A DNA stretch of 54,501 nt from an uncultured Myxococcales bacterium (GTDB lineage: Bacteria > Myxococcota_A > UBA9042): NCBI GenBank assembly GCA_937910235.1, contig CALENB010000246.1:1-54501 (forward strand), given 5' to 3'. A program made the position numbers and the translations under genes. This document shows, in pieces, positions 10,801 to 19,926 of the stretch. The notes under the pieces are model-generated. The model worked only from the letters and a program-made list of their open reading frames with translations, did not search any database and was not told the origin of the DNA. How positions within the stretch are numbered: the stretch's first letter is position 1; each line of letters opens with the position of its first letter.

Positions 10801-12489
10801 GTACCCAAACCGTCGTGCGGTGACGGCGTGAAGAATCAAGCCAACGAGCAGTGCGATGACGGCAACCTCAAGCCCGGGGACGGCTGCGACGCCCTCTGCC
10901 AGAAGGAGCCAGAGCCGCAGCCAGACGGAACGCTGGTCATCTCCGAGGTCATGGCCAATCCCGACGCTGACGCCGGCAACGACGTCGGCGAGTGGTTTGA
11001 GCTCCACAATCCCACCACCAAGCCTGTGAACGTCGAGGGCTGGCAGATCAGCGACGCGCCCGTTCAGCAGCCCGGCACCTGCGTCGGCAACGCGTCGAAG
11101 AGCTGCTTGGCCCACGCAGACTGTGGCGCCGGCGGGCTGTGTAGCTTGCCGGCCAAGCCAGTCGCGGACCAACACACCATCGGCGCGACCTGCGGCAACG
11201 GTCGCACCGAGAAGGCCGAGCAGTGCGACGACGGCAATGACGTCAGCGCGGATGGCTGCTCAAGCGGCTGCAAGGTGGAAGGTGGCTGCGTCTCGCTCGG
11301 GCTTAACGGCAGCACGTCTCATGTCGCCGCGACGGCCAAGACCGTGCCGTTCGCGTTTATGGGGCGTATGACGTGGCACGGCTGGTTCCGGCTCGACAGC
11401 GCCACGAGCGGCGGCACCTGCAAGACGGCGACCGGCAGCGCGCCGTGCTCTGAGCTCTTCAGCTACGGCGTCGAGGGGGAGTATCGCCTCAGCGTGCGCA
11501 GCTCCGGCGGCAAGCTTTGGTTGTCCGCCGGCAACGTGAACTTCGAGTACGTTGATCTCGGTCCCGCGCTGCTCAACGAGTGGGTGCATGTGGCTGTGGT
11601 GGTGCAGGACGGCGCGGCGCGAGGCTACGTCAACGGCCGCGTCGCAGGGCAGGCGACGCTGAAGTCATGGCCAGCGGCGACTACGACCGCGAAGAAGCTG
11701 ACGATCGGTGGCCGCTACACCGCCGCCGGCACGCTCACGGCGCCGCTGAAGGGCGCGGTGCGGAGCTTCCATGTTTCGACGAATCCCCTGTTTTTCCAAG
11801 CTTTCGGCCCGCAGCTGACCTGGCACAAGGGCGTCGTTGGCGACTTGCTCGCGCTGAGCTTGGCGGAAGGCGCTGGAGCTACCGTGAGCGACAGCAGCGG
11901 CGTGAATCAGGCGGCGATCGCGGTGAACCCGGCCTGGTCCGCGAGTTCAGGGCCCTACTGCGTCAAAGCCGGCGTGCTGCAGCCCGGCAGCAAGGCGATC
12001 ACCGCTGGCTTTGACGCGTTTGTGGTGCCAGCCGGCGCGTTTGTGGCGTTCGTGCGCAGCGGCGACTGGAACAAGAACAACAACCTCGCGGCGTTCTATG
12101 CCTGGGGCGACAACCCAACTCAAGGCAAGTTCTCGTTGGACAACGTGGCCGACCAGATCATCCTGAAGGACGCCGCCGGCAAGCTCGTTGACAGCGTGAG
12201 CTACACGGACAAGTGGCCCTGGAACTCAGGGCAGGCGATGATGTTGCAGCCGACGTGTTACGACCCCAAGAACAACGACGAGGCCAGCTGTTGGGCCAAA
12301 GCGTCTGAGGCGTGTAGCTATGGCGACGGGATTGGATTTAACTCCCTGAAGTGGGACTGCGCGTCGAAGGCGTGCCTCGCCGGCAACGTGTGTGTCAGCA
12401 ACGACAGCAAGGGCACGTGTGGCGCGTTCAGCAAGTGCTGTGTCGCAAAAGATGCAGGCACCCCCGGCGCGGCTAACCTGTGCAAATGA
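7885..12489 (+). CDS. Large surface lipoprotein: somatomedin-B-like domain, four lamin-tail domains, thrombospondin type-3-like repeats, DUF4215-type Cys repeats, LamG-like domain
   Basis: Lipobox [10 protein letters not shown]; Asp/Thr-rich stalk; [35 protein letters not shown]; LTD starts [43 protein letters not shown]; DxDxDGxGDxCDNCP repeats; CGDGxxxxxEQCDDGN repeats. ATG 7885 follows aggggggatgctc. Confidence 0.9.
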   Translation: [1534 protein letters not shown]

Positions 12490-12606
12490 GCGCGACCGGA
12501 TGGCCAGCGCCCTGAGAACAATGTGCGAGGACGACGGCGCGAGGGTTGCCGCGTATGAACCACCAGCGCGCGGCTTGGCGCTCGCCAGTCGCTCCTGCCA
12601 GCTCCC

Positions 12607-13629
12607 TTGGAGATCTCCATGAATGAGACCGATCTGCGCAGCCCCGTCACCCTCAGCACGCACGCAGTGTTACCCGCCGGGATCCATCCGTGGTTCGACG
12701 CGCTCCGCGCAGGGTTGGCTGACCACGGGTTTACGGTCGCCGAGGCACAGCCCGGGGCCGAGGCTTTTGATGCCTTCCTGAGCGGCGCCTCGGTGGTGGT
12801 CTGGGAGATCGAGGCGGACGCTACCGCTCAGCGCATCGGCGCAGCTTGGTTGAACGCCTGCGAACGCTCCCCGACGATCATGCCGGTCACCGCGCTGTGG
12901 ACCCCGTCGCCCGACGTCGCCATGGTGCAACGCTGCATCGCCGCCGGGTTTGACGAGGTCTTCGACCTGAAGTCCGACCCAAACGTCGCCGCCGCCCGGC
13001 TCGCCGGCAGAACGCTGGCGCGAACGGTGCATCACAGCCTCGCTGCCCGCGATCCGCTCACTGGCTTGGCGACCCAGCAGGTCTTCTTCTCCCGCCTGGA
13101 TCCCACGGTGCGTTTGTCATCGCGGGCTTCGATGCCGATGGCGGTGGCGGTGCTCGATCTTGATCGCATGCGTCGACTGGAGACCGATCGCGGCCGCGAG
13201 GTCGTGCGGCTCGTGCTGAAAGATGTCGCTGCGCACCTACAGCGAGTGCTCCGCCGCAGCGACACCGTGGCGCGGCTCGGCGACGACCGTTTCGGCTTGA
13301 TCTTGCACCACATCACGGCTTTTGAGGCGCGCAAGCTGCTCTTTCAGCTATGGAAGGGGCTCGCCCTGGAGCCCGAGACGCTTGAGGCTTGCGGCCCGGA
13401 AGTCGAGCGGGTCACGTTTACCGCAGGTGTGGCCGTCTTTCCCGGTGACTCCAGCGATGGCATGGAGCTCTACACCCGCGCCGAGGTCGCGCTAGACGTC
13501 GCGCGGGCGACCGGACAGCGACGCATCTTGCTGTATTCGGAGACCGCGGGCGACGCCGGCCCCGTCACCGGTAGCACTGACCTGCGCTACCACCGGGTTC
13601 AGACCGCCACCCGCTCCGAGCCCGAGTGA
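12607..13629 (+). CDS. GGDEF-domain protein with degenerate active site and receiver-like N-terminus
   Basis: DPLTGLATQQVFFSRL...VAVLDLDRMRRLETDRGREVVRLVLKDVAAHLQRVLRRSDTVARLGDDRFGLILHH; GGDEF replaced by GDDRF. Start may be ATG 12619. Confidence 0.85.
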   Translation: MEISMNETDLRSPVTLSTHAVLPAGIHPWFDALRAGLADHGFTVAEAQPGAEAFDAFLSGASVVVWEIEADATAQRIGAAWLNACERSPTIMPVTALWTPSPDVAMVQRCIAAGFDEVFDLKSDPNVAAARLAGRTLARTVHHSLAARDPLTGLATQQVFFSRLDPTVRLSSRASMPMAVAVLDLDRMRRLETDRGREVVRLVLKDVAAHLQRVLRRSDTVARLGDDRFGLILHHITAFEARKLLFQLWKGLALEPETLEACGPEVERVTFTAGVAVFPGDSSDGMELYTRAEVALDVARATGQRRILLYSETAGDAGPVTGSTDLRYHRVQTATRSEPE

Positions 13630-13895
13630 GGGACGGACGACGCTGACGGGTTTCCTGCAGGCCGCTTTTTGCCGGGCGGTACCCTGGACTTGAACAGCAT
13701 TTTCGGAGATAAGAGCGGCGCTGCGCCCCTTTGGGCGTCGTTTCCCAGCCGGCCACCTTTCTTGGCCACCCCCGAATCCTGAGACGCGACGGCTAGATCC
13801 GTCGAATCAACGGTAAAGGGGCCTCGGCTAGCCTTGCTCTGTGGATTGCCCCGCAGCGCAGACGTTATCCCTGGCCGGCAGGAGGGGTTGACCTG

Positions 13896-14477
13896 ATGAA
13901 ACGCGACTCAACCGCGTACCGCTGGCTCGGTGCCCGCCTCCTCGTCGCATGCGGTGTCGTGCTCCTCTGTGGAGTCGGCTGCGATCGAGTGGATGCACAG
14001 CTGCCCAGCTACCACAAAGGCTACCAGCCGGTGCAGCCCATCAACTATTCCCACAAGCTGCACGCCGGCGAACTGGGCATGGATTGTAAGTACTGCCACT
14101 TCGGCGCAGAGAAGAGCAAACACGCTGGGATTCCGCCGGTTAATGTCTGCATGAACTGCCACAAGCTCGTCAAACCGGACTCGCCGGAGATCAAGAAGAT
14201 CCAGCTCGCGTACGACTCCGGGAAGTCGATCGAGTGGATTCGAATCCACAAGCTCCCAGATTTCGTGGTCTTTGATCACAGTCGACACGTCAATCGCGGC
14301 GTCGCTTGCCAGACTTGCCACGGCAAGGTGCAGACCATGGAGCTCGTACGGCAGGAGAACACGCTGGCCATGGGCTGGTGCGTGAACTGCCACCGCGAGT
14401 ACAAGGCGAACCCGCCTGCGCACCTGAAAGACAAGCAACTCAACCCAACCATCGATTGCTCGGGCTGTCACCACTAG
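13896..14477 (+). CDS. actA: Alternative complex III subunit A, pentahaem cytochrome c
   Basis: Five CxxCH motifs (CKYCH, CMNCH, CQTCH, CVNCH, CSGCH), first gene of act operon; aggaggggttgacctg upstream. Confidence 0.93.
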   Translation: MKRDSTAYRWLGARLLVACGVVLLCGVGCDRVDAQLPSYHKGYQPVQPINYSHKLHAGELGMDCKYCHFGAEKSKHAGIPPVNVCMNCHKLVKPDSPEIKKIQLAYDSGKSIEWIRIHKLPDFVVFDHSRHVNRGVACQTCHGKVQTMELVRQENTLAMGWCVNCHREYKANPPAHLKDKQLNPTIDCSGCHH

Positions 14478-14579
14478 CTCGCACGCACGAATCCGCCAGC
14501 ATCGCCCGCATCCCGCCTGACTGAGGCCGCGGGTCGTCACTCCAAAGCGACGACGAGTTGGCCGAAAATTGAGGTCCCC

Positions 14580-17500
14580 ATGGACGGCAATGACAAGCGA
14601 CACCCCGCTGCTCGCAAGTACTGGCAAGGCGTAGAAGATCTGCGCAACGATCCCGAGATCGCGGCGCTCCGCGACCTTGAGTTCGGCCCCGCTCCGTCCC
14701 TAGGCGACGGCTCGGAGATCGAGCGCCGCGACTTCATGAAGTTGGTCGGCACCACGTTCGCCGCGGCTGCGATCACGAGCGGCTGCGCCCGCCGTCCGAT
14801 CGAGAAAGTCATCCCCTACGTCAACAAGCCCGAGGACATCACGCCCGGCGCGCCGGCCTACTACGCCACCACCTGTGGCGGTTGCGCGGTGAAATGCGGT
14901 CTCGTGGTGAAGGCGCGTGACGGCCGCCCCGTGAAGATCGAGGGCAACCCGCAGCACCCCTTCTCCGCTGGCGCCGTCTGCGCGCGTGGCCAAGCATCGG
15001 TGATCGATCTGTACGACGGTGACCGGCTCAAGCAGCCTCAGGTCGGCCGCGTCAAGACCGACTGGGCGAAACTCGACGCCGCCGTCGCCACGGCCCTCGC
15101 TGGCTACAAGGGCAACGGCTCGAAGCTCGCCCTCGTCTCGCCCAGCGTCTCTGGACCCGCGACCAAGGCAGCCGTCGCTGCGTTTCTGCAGGCGTTCCCC
15201 GGCAGCCGCCACGTCGCGCTCGACGGCACGATCGGCAGCAGCATCGCCGCGGCTCACGGCCAGACCCATGGCGTCGCCCGCGTGCCCTTCTACGATTTTT
15301 CGCGCGCTGACACGATCGTCAGCTTTGACGCTGATTTCCTGGGCACTTGGCTCGCGCCCGTCTGGTTCGCGCGCCAATATGCCGCGGGTCGCAAGCTGAC
15401 CCCGAAACACGACACGCTGTCCTTTCATATTCAGGTCGAGAGTCACCTGAGTTTGGCGGGCGCCTCTTGCGATGAGCGGCTACCGGTGCTGCCTTCGCAG
15501 CAGCGTGGGCTCGTTCTGGCGCTGGCGGCGAGCGTCGCAAAGGCCACTGGGTTTGGCGGCGCGGTGCCGGCTGGCGCCTCGACCCACGCAGCGCAGGTCG
15601 CCGCGTGGACCAAGCGTCTCGTCGCGAGCAAGGGCAAAAGCTTGGTTGTGAGCGGCAGCGACGACGTCGCCGTGCAGGCGGCGGTCAACCTCATCAACGA
15701 GCAGCTCGGCAACTACGGCAAGACCGTCGACGTGAACCGCGGCATGCTCACCTACGACGACGGCGCCGCATCGGCGAAGTTGCTCGCCGACCTCGGCTCA
15801 GGCGCGGTGGACGGCGTGGTGGTTTGGGGTGTGAACCCCGCCTACGCCACGGCGCACGGCGCGCAGTGGGCGACGGCCATCAAGGCGGCCAAGACGTCGA
15901 TCGCCCTCTGTGATCGCGTCGACGAGACCGCGGCGCTGTGCAAGATTCACGCACCGGTCAGCCACTACCTCGAGAGCTGGGGCGACGCCGAGGTCACCTT
16001 CGGCTTGGTCGCGCTGCAGCAGCCGCTCGTGCGACCCCTCCATGATACGCGGGAGGCGATCGCGAGCCTGCTGACCTGGTCGGGCAGCGAGCAAAGCACG
16101 CTGAGCTTCGTGCGCGACACCTGGAGAGATCGGGTTGTTCCGCGCGTTGAGACGAACGCCAGCACGTTTGACGCCTTCTGGGACCGCGCCCTGCACGATG
16201 GCTTCACCTCGGTGAGGACGGCGACCGTCGTTGGCGGACCGGCCGCCGCTGGGACGCCTAAGGCGCCGCCAACGGTCGGCGCTGCCGCTGCTGCCGTGCC
16301 CGCTGCTGCTGCCGTCGTGGCTGCCGCGGTCTCCGCACCCGGTGCAGCGACGGTCGTCGTCGCTGCCGCAGCTGCCGCGCTGAAAGACGCCGTGCTCGCC
16401 GAGTTTGTGCCCGCTGGCGCGGCAAAGGCCATGACCGGCGCCGCGGCGAAGGTTGGCCAAGGCGCCTATGAGGTGGCGCTCTACGAGTCCGTCGCCCTCG
16501 GTGATGGTAGCCAAGCGAACAACCCGTTCCTGCAAGAGCTGCCCGATCCGCTGACTAAATGTACGTGGGACAACCTGCTCTGCGTCTCGCCCAAGGCGGC
16601 CGCGGCCGCTGGCTGGAAGCAGGGCGACATCGTCACCGTCACAGGTGGCGGCCACACCATCACGCTGCCCGTCATGTTGCAGCCCGGCGTACCGGAGAAG
16701 GCGGTCGCCATCGCGGTTGGCTACGGCCGCAAGGCCGCTGGCCGCGTCGGCACGGGTGTCGGCGCGGACGCGTGGCCCTTCGCCGCCGCCGGCATCGCGA
16801 AGGTCAACGTCACGCCCACCGGCGAGACCGCAAAACTAGGCCTGGAGCAGACCCACCCGAGCTACGAGCATCGCACGATCGTCCGCGAGACGACGCTGGA
16901 CGAGTGGCGCAAGAACCCCAAGGCTGGCAATCCCGACATCGCCGTCGCCCTCCAGGGTCACGACGGCAAAGGCGCGCCGACCGGCCTGCCGAAGAGCGTG
17001 TGGACACCGCACGAATACAACGGCAAGTATCGCTGGGGCCTGGGCATCGATCTGAACGCGTGCACAGGCTGCGGCGCGTGTGTGGTGGCCTGCAACATCG
17101 AGAACAACATCCCCGTTGTTGGCCGTCTCGAGGTGCACCGCAAGCGCGACATGCACTGGATGCGCATCGATCGCTACTATAGCGAGCGCGCCGAAGCGAC
17201 GCCGAAAAATGGCGACTACGACTGGGATCCCGTCGAGGATGACTGGCTCGGCCTCGCGGAGAACCCGCAGGTCATCTTCCAGCCGGTGATGTGCCAGCAC
17301 TGCGAAAATGCGGGCTGCGAGACGGTTTGCCCCGTCCTCGCGACGGTGCACACCTCCGAAGGCCTCAACGCAATGTCCTACAACCGCTGCATCGGCACGC
17401 GGTACTGCGCCAACAACTGCCCGTACAAGGTGCGTCGCTTCAACTGGTTCCAGTACCCGCAGGGCGAGATGGCGGAGAATCGAGACTACAACCTCGCTTC

Positions 17501-17939
17501 TTTGGCGCTCAACCCCGATGTCAACGTGCGTAGTCGCGGTGTCATGGAGAAGTGCTCGATGTGCGTACAGCGCATCCAACTCGCCAAGAGCGACGTGATC
17601 CGCGCCGGCCGTGACACGGTGAGCGACGGCGACGTGCAGACCGCGTGCCAGCAGACCTGCCCGACCAGCGCCATCACGTTTGGCAACCTCAACGACCCGA
17701 AGAGCGACGTGAACTTGGCGCGCCACAACCCGCGCTCGTACCGCATGCTCGAAGAGGTCAACACACGGCCTTCCGTTTGGTACCAGACCAAGGTCCGCAA
17801 CACCTGGGACATGATGCCCGAGGGCGGCAACGCGCCGAAGGCGGCGGCGCACGGCGAGCCCGCCCACCCTAAAGCTGGTGCCCCCAAGGGTGGTGCTGGC
17901 CACGAACCGCATGCCGATCACGGCAAGAAGGAGGACTGA
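14580..17939 (+). CDS. actB: Alternative complex III subunit B, molybdopterin-like/Fe-S fusion protein
   Basis: RRDFMKLVG Tat-like motif, molybdopterin oxidoreductase-like N-terminal part, C-terminal 4Fe-4S ferredoxin domain (DLNACTGCGACVVACNIENNIPVVG, CQHCENAGCETVCPV, RYCANNCPYKVRRFNWF). Confidence 0.95.
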   Translation: MDGNDKRHPAARKYWQGVEDLRNDPEIAALRDLEFGPAPSLGDGSEIERRDFMKLVGTTFAAAAITSGCARRPIEKVIPYVNKPEDITPGAPAYYATTCGGCAVKCGLVVKARDGRPVKIEGNPQHPFSAGAVCARGQASVIDLYDGDRLKQPQVGRVKTDWAKLDAAVATALAGYKGNGSKLALVSPSVSGPATKAAVAAFLQAFPGSRHVALDGTIGSSIAAAHGQTHGVARVPFYDFSRADTIVSFDADFLGTWLAPVWFARQYAAGRKLTPKHDTLSFHIQVESHLSLAGASCDERLPVLPSQQRGLVLALAASVAKATGFGGAVPAGASTHAAQVAAWTKRLVASKGKSLVVSGSDDVAVQAAVNLINEQLGNYGKTVDVNRGMLTYDDGAASAKLLADLGSGAVDGVVVWGVNPAYATAHGAQWATAIKAAKTSIALCDRVDETAALCKIHAPVSHYLESWGDAEVTFGLVALQQPLVRPLHDTREAIASLLTWSGSEQSTLSFVRDTWRDRVVPRVETNASTFDAFWDRALHDGFTSVRTATVVGGPAAAGTPKAPPTVGAAAAAVPAAAAVVAAAVSAPGAATVVVAAAAAALKDAVLAEFVPAGAAKAMTGAAAKVGQGAYEVALYESVALGDGSQANNPFLQELPDPLTKCTWDNLLCVSPKAAAAAGWKQGDIVTVTGGGHTITLPVMLQPGVPEKAVAIAVGYGRKAAGRVGTGVGADAWPFAAAGIAKVNVTPTGETAKLGLEQTHPSYEHRTIVRETTLDEWRKNPKAGNPDIAVALQGHDGKGAPTGLPKSVWTPHEYNGKYRWGLGIDLNACTGCGACVVACNIENNIPVVGRLEVHRKRDMHWMRIDRYYSERAEATPKNGDYDWDPVEDDWLGLAENPQVIFQPVMCQHCENAGCETVCPVLATVHTSEGLNAMSYNRCIGTRYCANNCPYKVRRFNWFQYPQGEMAENRDYNLASLALNPDVNVRSRGVMEKCSMCVQRIQLAKSDVIRAGRDTVSDGDVQTACQQTCPTSAITFGNLNDPKSDVNLARHNPRSYRMLEEVNTRPSVWYQTKVRNTWDMMPEGGNAPKAAAHGEPAHPKAGAPKGGAGHEPHADHGKKED

Positions 17940-17942
17940 TTC

Positions 17943-19343
17943 ATGTCGGTCACTTCCCATCTTCGCGAGCCCTTGGTTACCGGTGGCAACCCCAAGCTCG
18001 CTGACATTACTGACGCCGTCATCAAGCCGATGCAGAGCAAGCCCAACAAGCTCTGGTGGTTGGCGTTCATCCCGGCAGCGATCTTGTTTGTGGCTGGTTT
18101 CACGACCATGGGCTACCAGATCTCCGAGGGCATCGGCACCTGGGGCCTGAACAAGACCGTCGGCTGGGGCTGGGACATCACCAACTTCGTCTGGTGGGTC
18201 GGTATTGGTCACGCAGGCACCGCGATCTCGGCGATCCTGTTCCTCTTCCGACAGCGCTGGCGCACCGCCATCAACCGCTCGGCGGAGGCCATGACCATCT
18301 TGGCGGTCATCTGCGCGGCCATCTTCCCGGTCATCCACATGGGTCGTCCGTGGTTCGGCTGGTGGTGGTTCGCGCCGCTGCCCAACATGCGCGGTCCGCT
18401 CTGGGTCAACTTCCGCTCACCGCTGCTGTGGGACTTCTTCGCGATCTCGACCTACTTCTCGATCTCTTGCGTGTTCTGGTACTTCGGGCTGCTCCCCGAC
18501 ATCGCCACGTTCCGCGATCGCACCAACAAGAAGGTCAAAAAGATCATCTACGGCGTCCTCAGCTTCGGCTGGAGCGGCAGCAACCGGGACTGGAGCCACT
18601 ACGAGATCGTCTACGGCATCTTGGCCGGCCTCGCCGCGCCGCTGGTGCTCTCGGTGCACACCATCGTGTCGATGGACTTTGCGACCTCGGTCATCCCGGG
18701 TTGGCACACCACCATCTTCCCGCCCTACTTCGTTGCAGGCGCCCTGTTCTCAGGCTTCGCGATGGTGATGACGCTGCTCATCATCTCGCGAAAAACCCAG
18801 AATATGGAGCATCTCATCACGATCAACCACATCGACAACATGGCGAAGGTCGTGCTCGCCACGGGCATGTTGGTCGGTCTGGCGTACTTCACGGAGTTCC
18901 TCATCGGCTGGTACTCGGGCAGCAACTACGAGGGCTTCATCTTCTTCAGCTCCCGCATGAAGGGGCCGTACGCTTGGGCCTACTGGATCATGATCAGCTG
19001 CAACGTGATCAGCCCGCAGATCTTCTGGTTCCGCCGCTTCCGCCGCAACTTGCCGCTGGTGTTCGTCATGACCATCTTCGTCAACATCGGCATGTGGTTT
19101 GAGCGGTTCGTCATCATCGTGACCTCCCTCAACCGCGACTACCTGCCGTCGTCGTGGTCGATGTACTCACCGACCTGGGTCGAGATGCTGGAGTACGGCG
19201 GCACGCTCGGCTTCTTCTTCACCTTCTACCTGCTCTTTGTCCGCTTCTTGCCCTCGATCGCCATCGCAGAGGTGAAGTCGGTCGCGGCCTACGCGCAGCG
19301 TGAAGAGCACGCCGCCAGCATTGAGGAGGCCCAGCATGTCTAG
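17943..19343 (+). CDS. actC: Alternative complex III subunit C, NrfD/PsrC-like membrane protein
   Basis: Polytopic NrfD-like sequence; W.G.GHAGTAISAILFLFRQRWRTAINRSAEAMT; operon context. Confidence 0.95.
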   Translation: MSVTSHLREPLVTGGNPKLADITDAVIKPMQSKPNKLWWLAFIPAAILFVAGFTTMGYQISEGIGTWGLNKTVGWGWDITNFVWWVGIGHAGTAISAILFLFRQRWRTAINRSAEAMTILAVICAAIFPVIHMGRPWFGWWWFAPLPNMRGPLWVNFRSPLLWDFFAISTYFSISCVFWYFGLLPDIATFRDRTNKKVKKIIYGVLSFGWSGSNRDWSHYEIVYGILAGLAAPLVLSVHTIVSMDFATSVIPGWHTTIFPPYFVAGALFSGFAMVMTLLIISRKTQNMEHLITINHIDNMAKVVLATGMLVGLAYFTEFLIGWYSGSNYEGFIFFSSRMKGPYAWAYWIMISCNVISPQIFWFRRFRRNLPLVFVMTIFVNIGMWFERFVIIVTSLNRDYLPSSWSMYSPTWVEMLEYGGTLGFFFTFYLLFVRFLPSIAIAEVKSVAAYAQREEHAASIEEAQHV

Positions 19344-19926
19344 CGCTGTCGCCACACATGGCCACGAGGAGATCGCCAAGCAGACGCGTGAGCTCTTCGT
19401 CGGCATCTTCACCGAAGAGCATCAGCTCATGTCGGTGGCCAAAGACGCCACCGACAACGGGCACCCGGTGCACGACTGCTACACGCCGTACCCGGTTCAC
19501 GGTCTCGACGACGCGCTCGGTTGGAAGCGCTCTTGGATTCCGTACGCCAGCTTCTGTTTTGGCCTCTTCGGCTTGAGCTTGGCGGTTGGTTTGCAGGTCC
19601 ACTCGCAGTACGTCGACTTCGTGCCGTTCTGGCGCGGCTGGCCCATCATCATCGGTGGCAAGCCGTTCCTGTCGTGGCCCGCCTTCATCCCGGTGTTCTT
19701 CGAGCTCACCGTGCTCTGCACCGGCCATCTCACTGTGCTGACGTACTTGATCTACCGGCGGTTGTATCCCGGCGCGAAGGTCAAAGTTCACATTGACGGC
19801 GTCACCGACGACCGTTTCGCCATCGCGCTCGATCCCGAGGGCGAAGGATTTGACGAGGACCAGGCTCGCGCGTTGTTTGCCAAGCACGGCTGCACCGAGA
19901 TCCTGACCGTGGAGGGCCGGGTATGA
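19336..19926 (+). CDS. actD: Alternative complex III subunit D (DUF3341)
   Basis: MSSAVATHGHEEIAKQTRELFVGIF...YTPYPVHGLDDALGWKRSWIPY; start overlaps the end of actC. Confidence 0.92.
   Translation: MSSAVATHGHEEIAKQTRELFVGIFTEEHQLMSVAKDATDNGHPVHDCYTPYPVHGLDDALGWKRSWIPYASFCFGLFGLSLAVGLQVHSQYVDFVPFWRGWPIIIGGKPFLSWPAFIPVFFELTVLCTGHLTVLTYLIYRRLYPGAKVKVHIDGVTDDRFAIALDPEGEGFDEDQARALFAKHGCTEILTVEGRV

Noticed and set aside
13630-13895. Cyclic di-GMP riboswitch between the GGDEF gene and the act operon
   Set aside because: I could not recognise the GEMM core sequence; only weak hairpins are visible.
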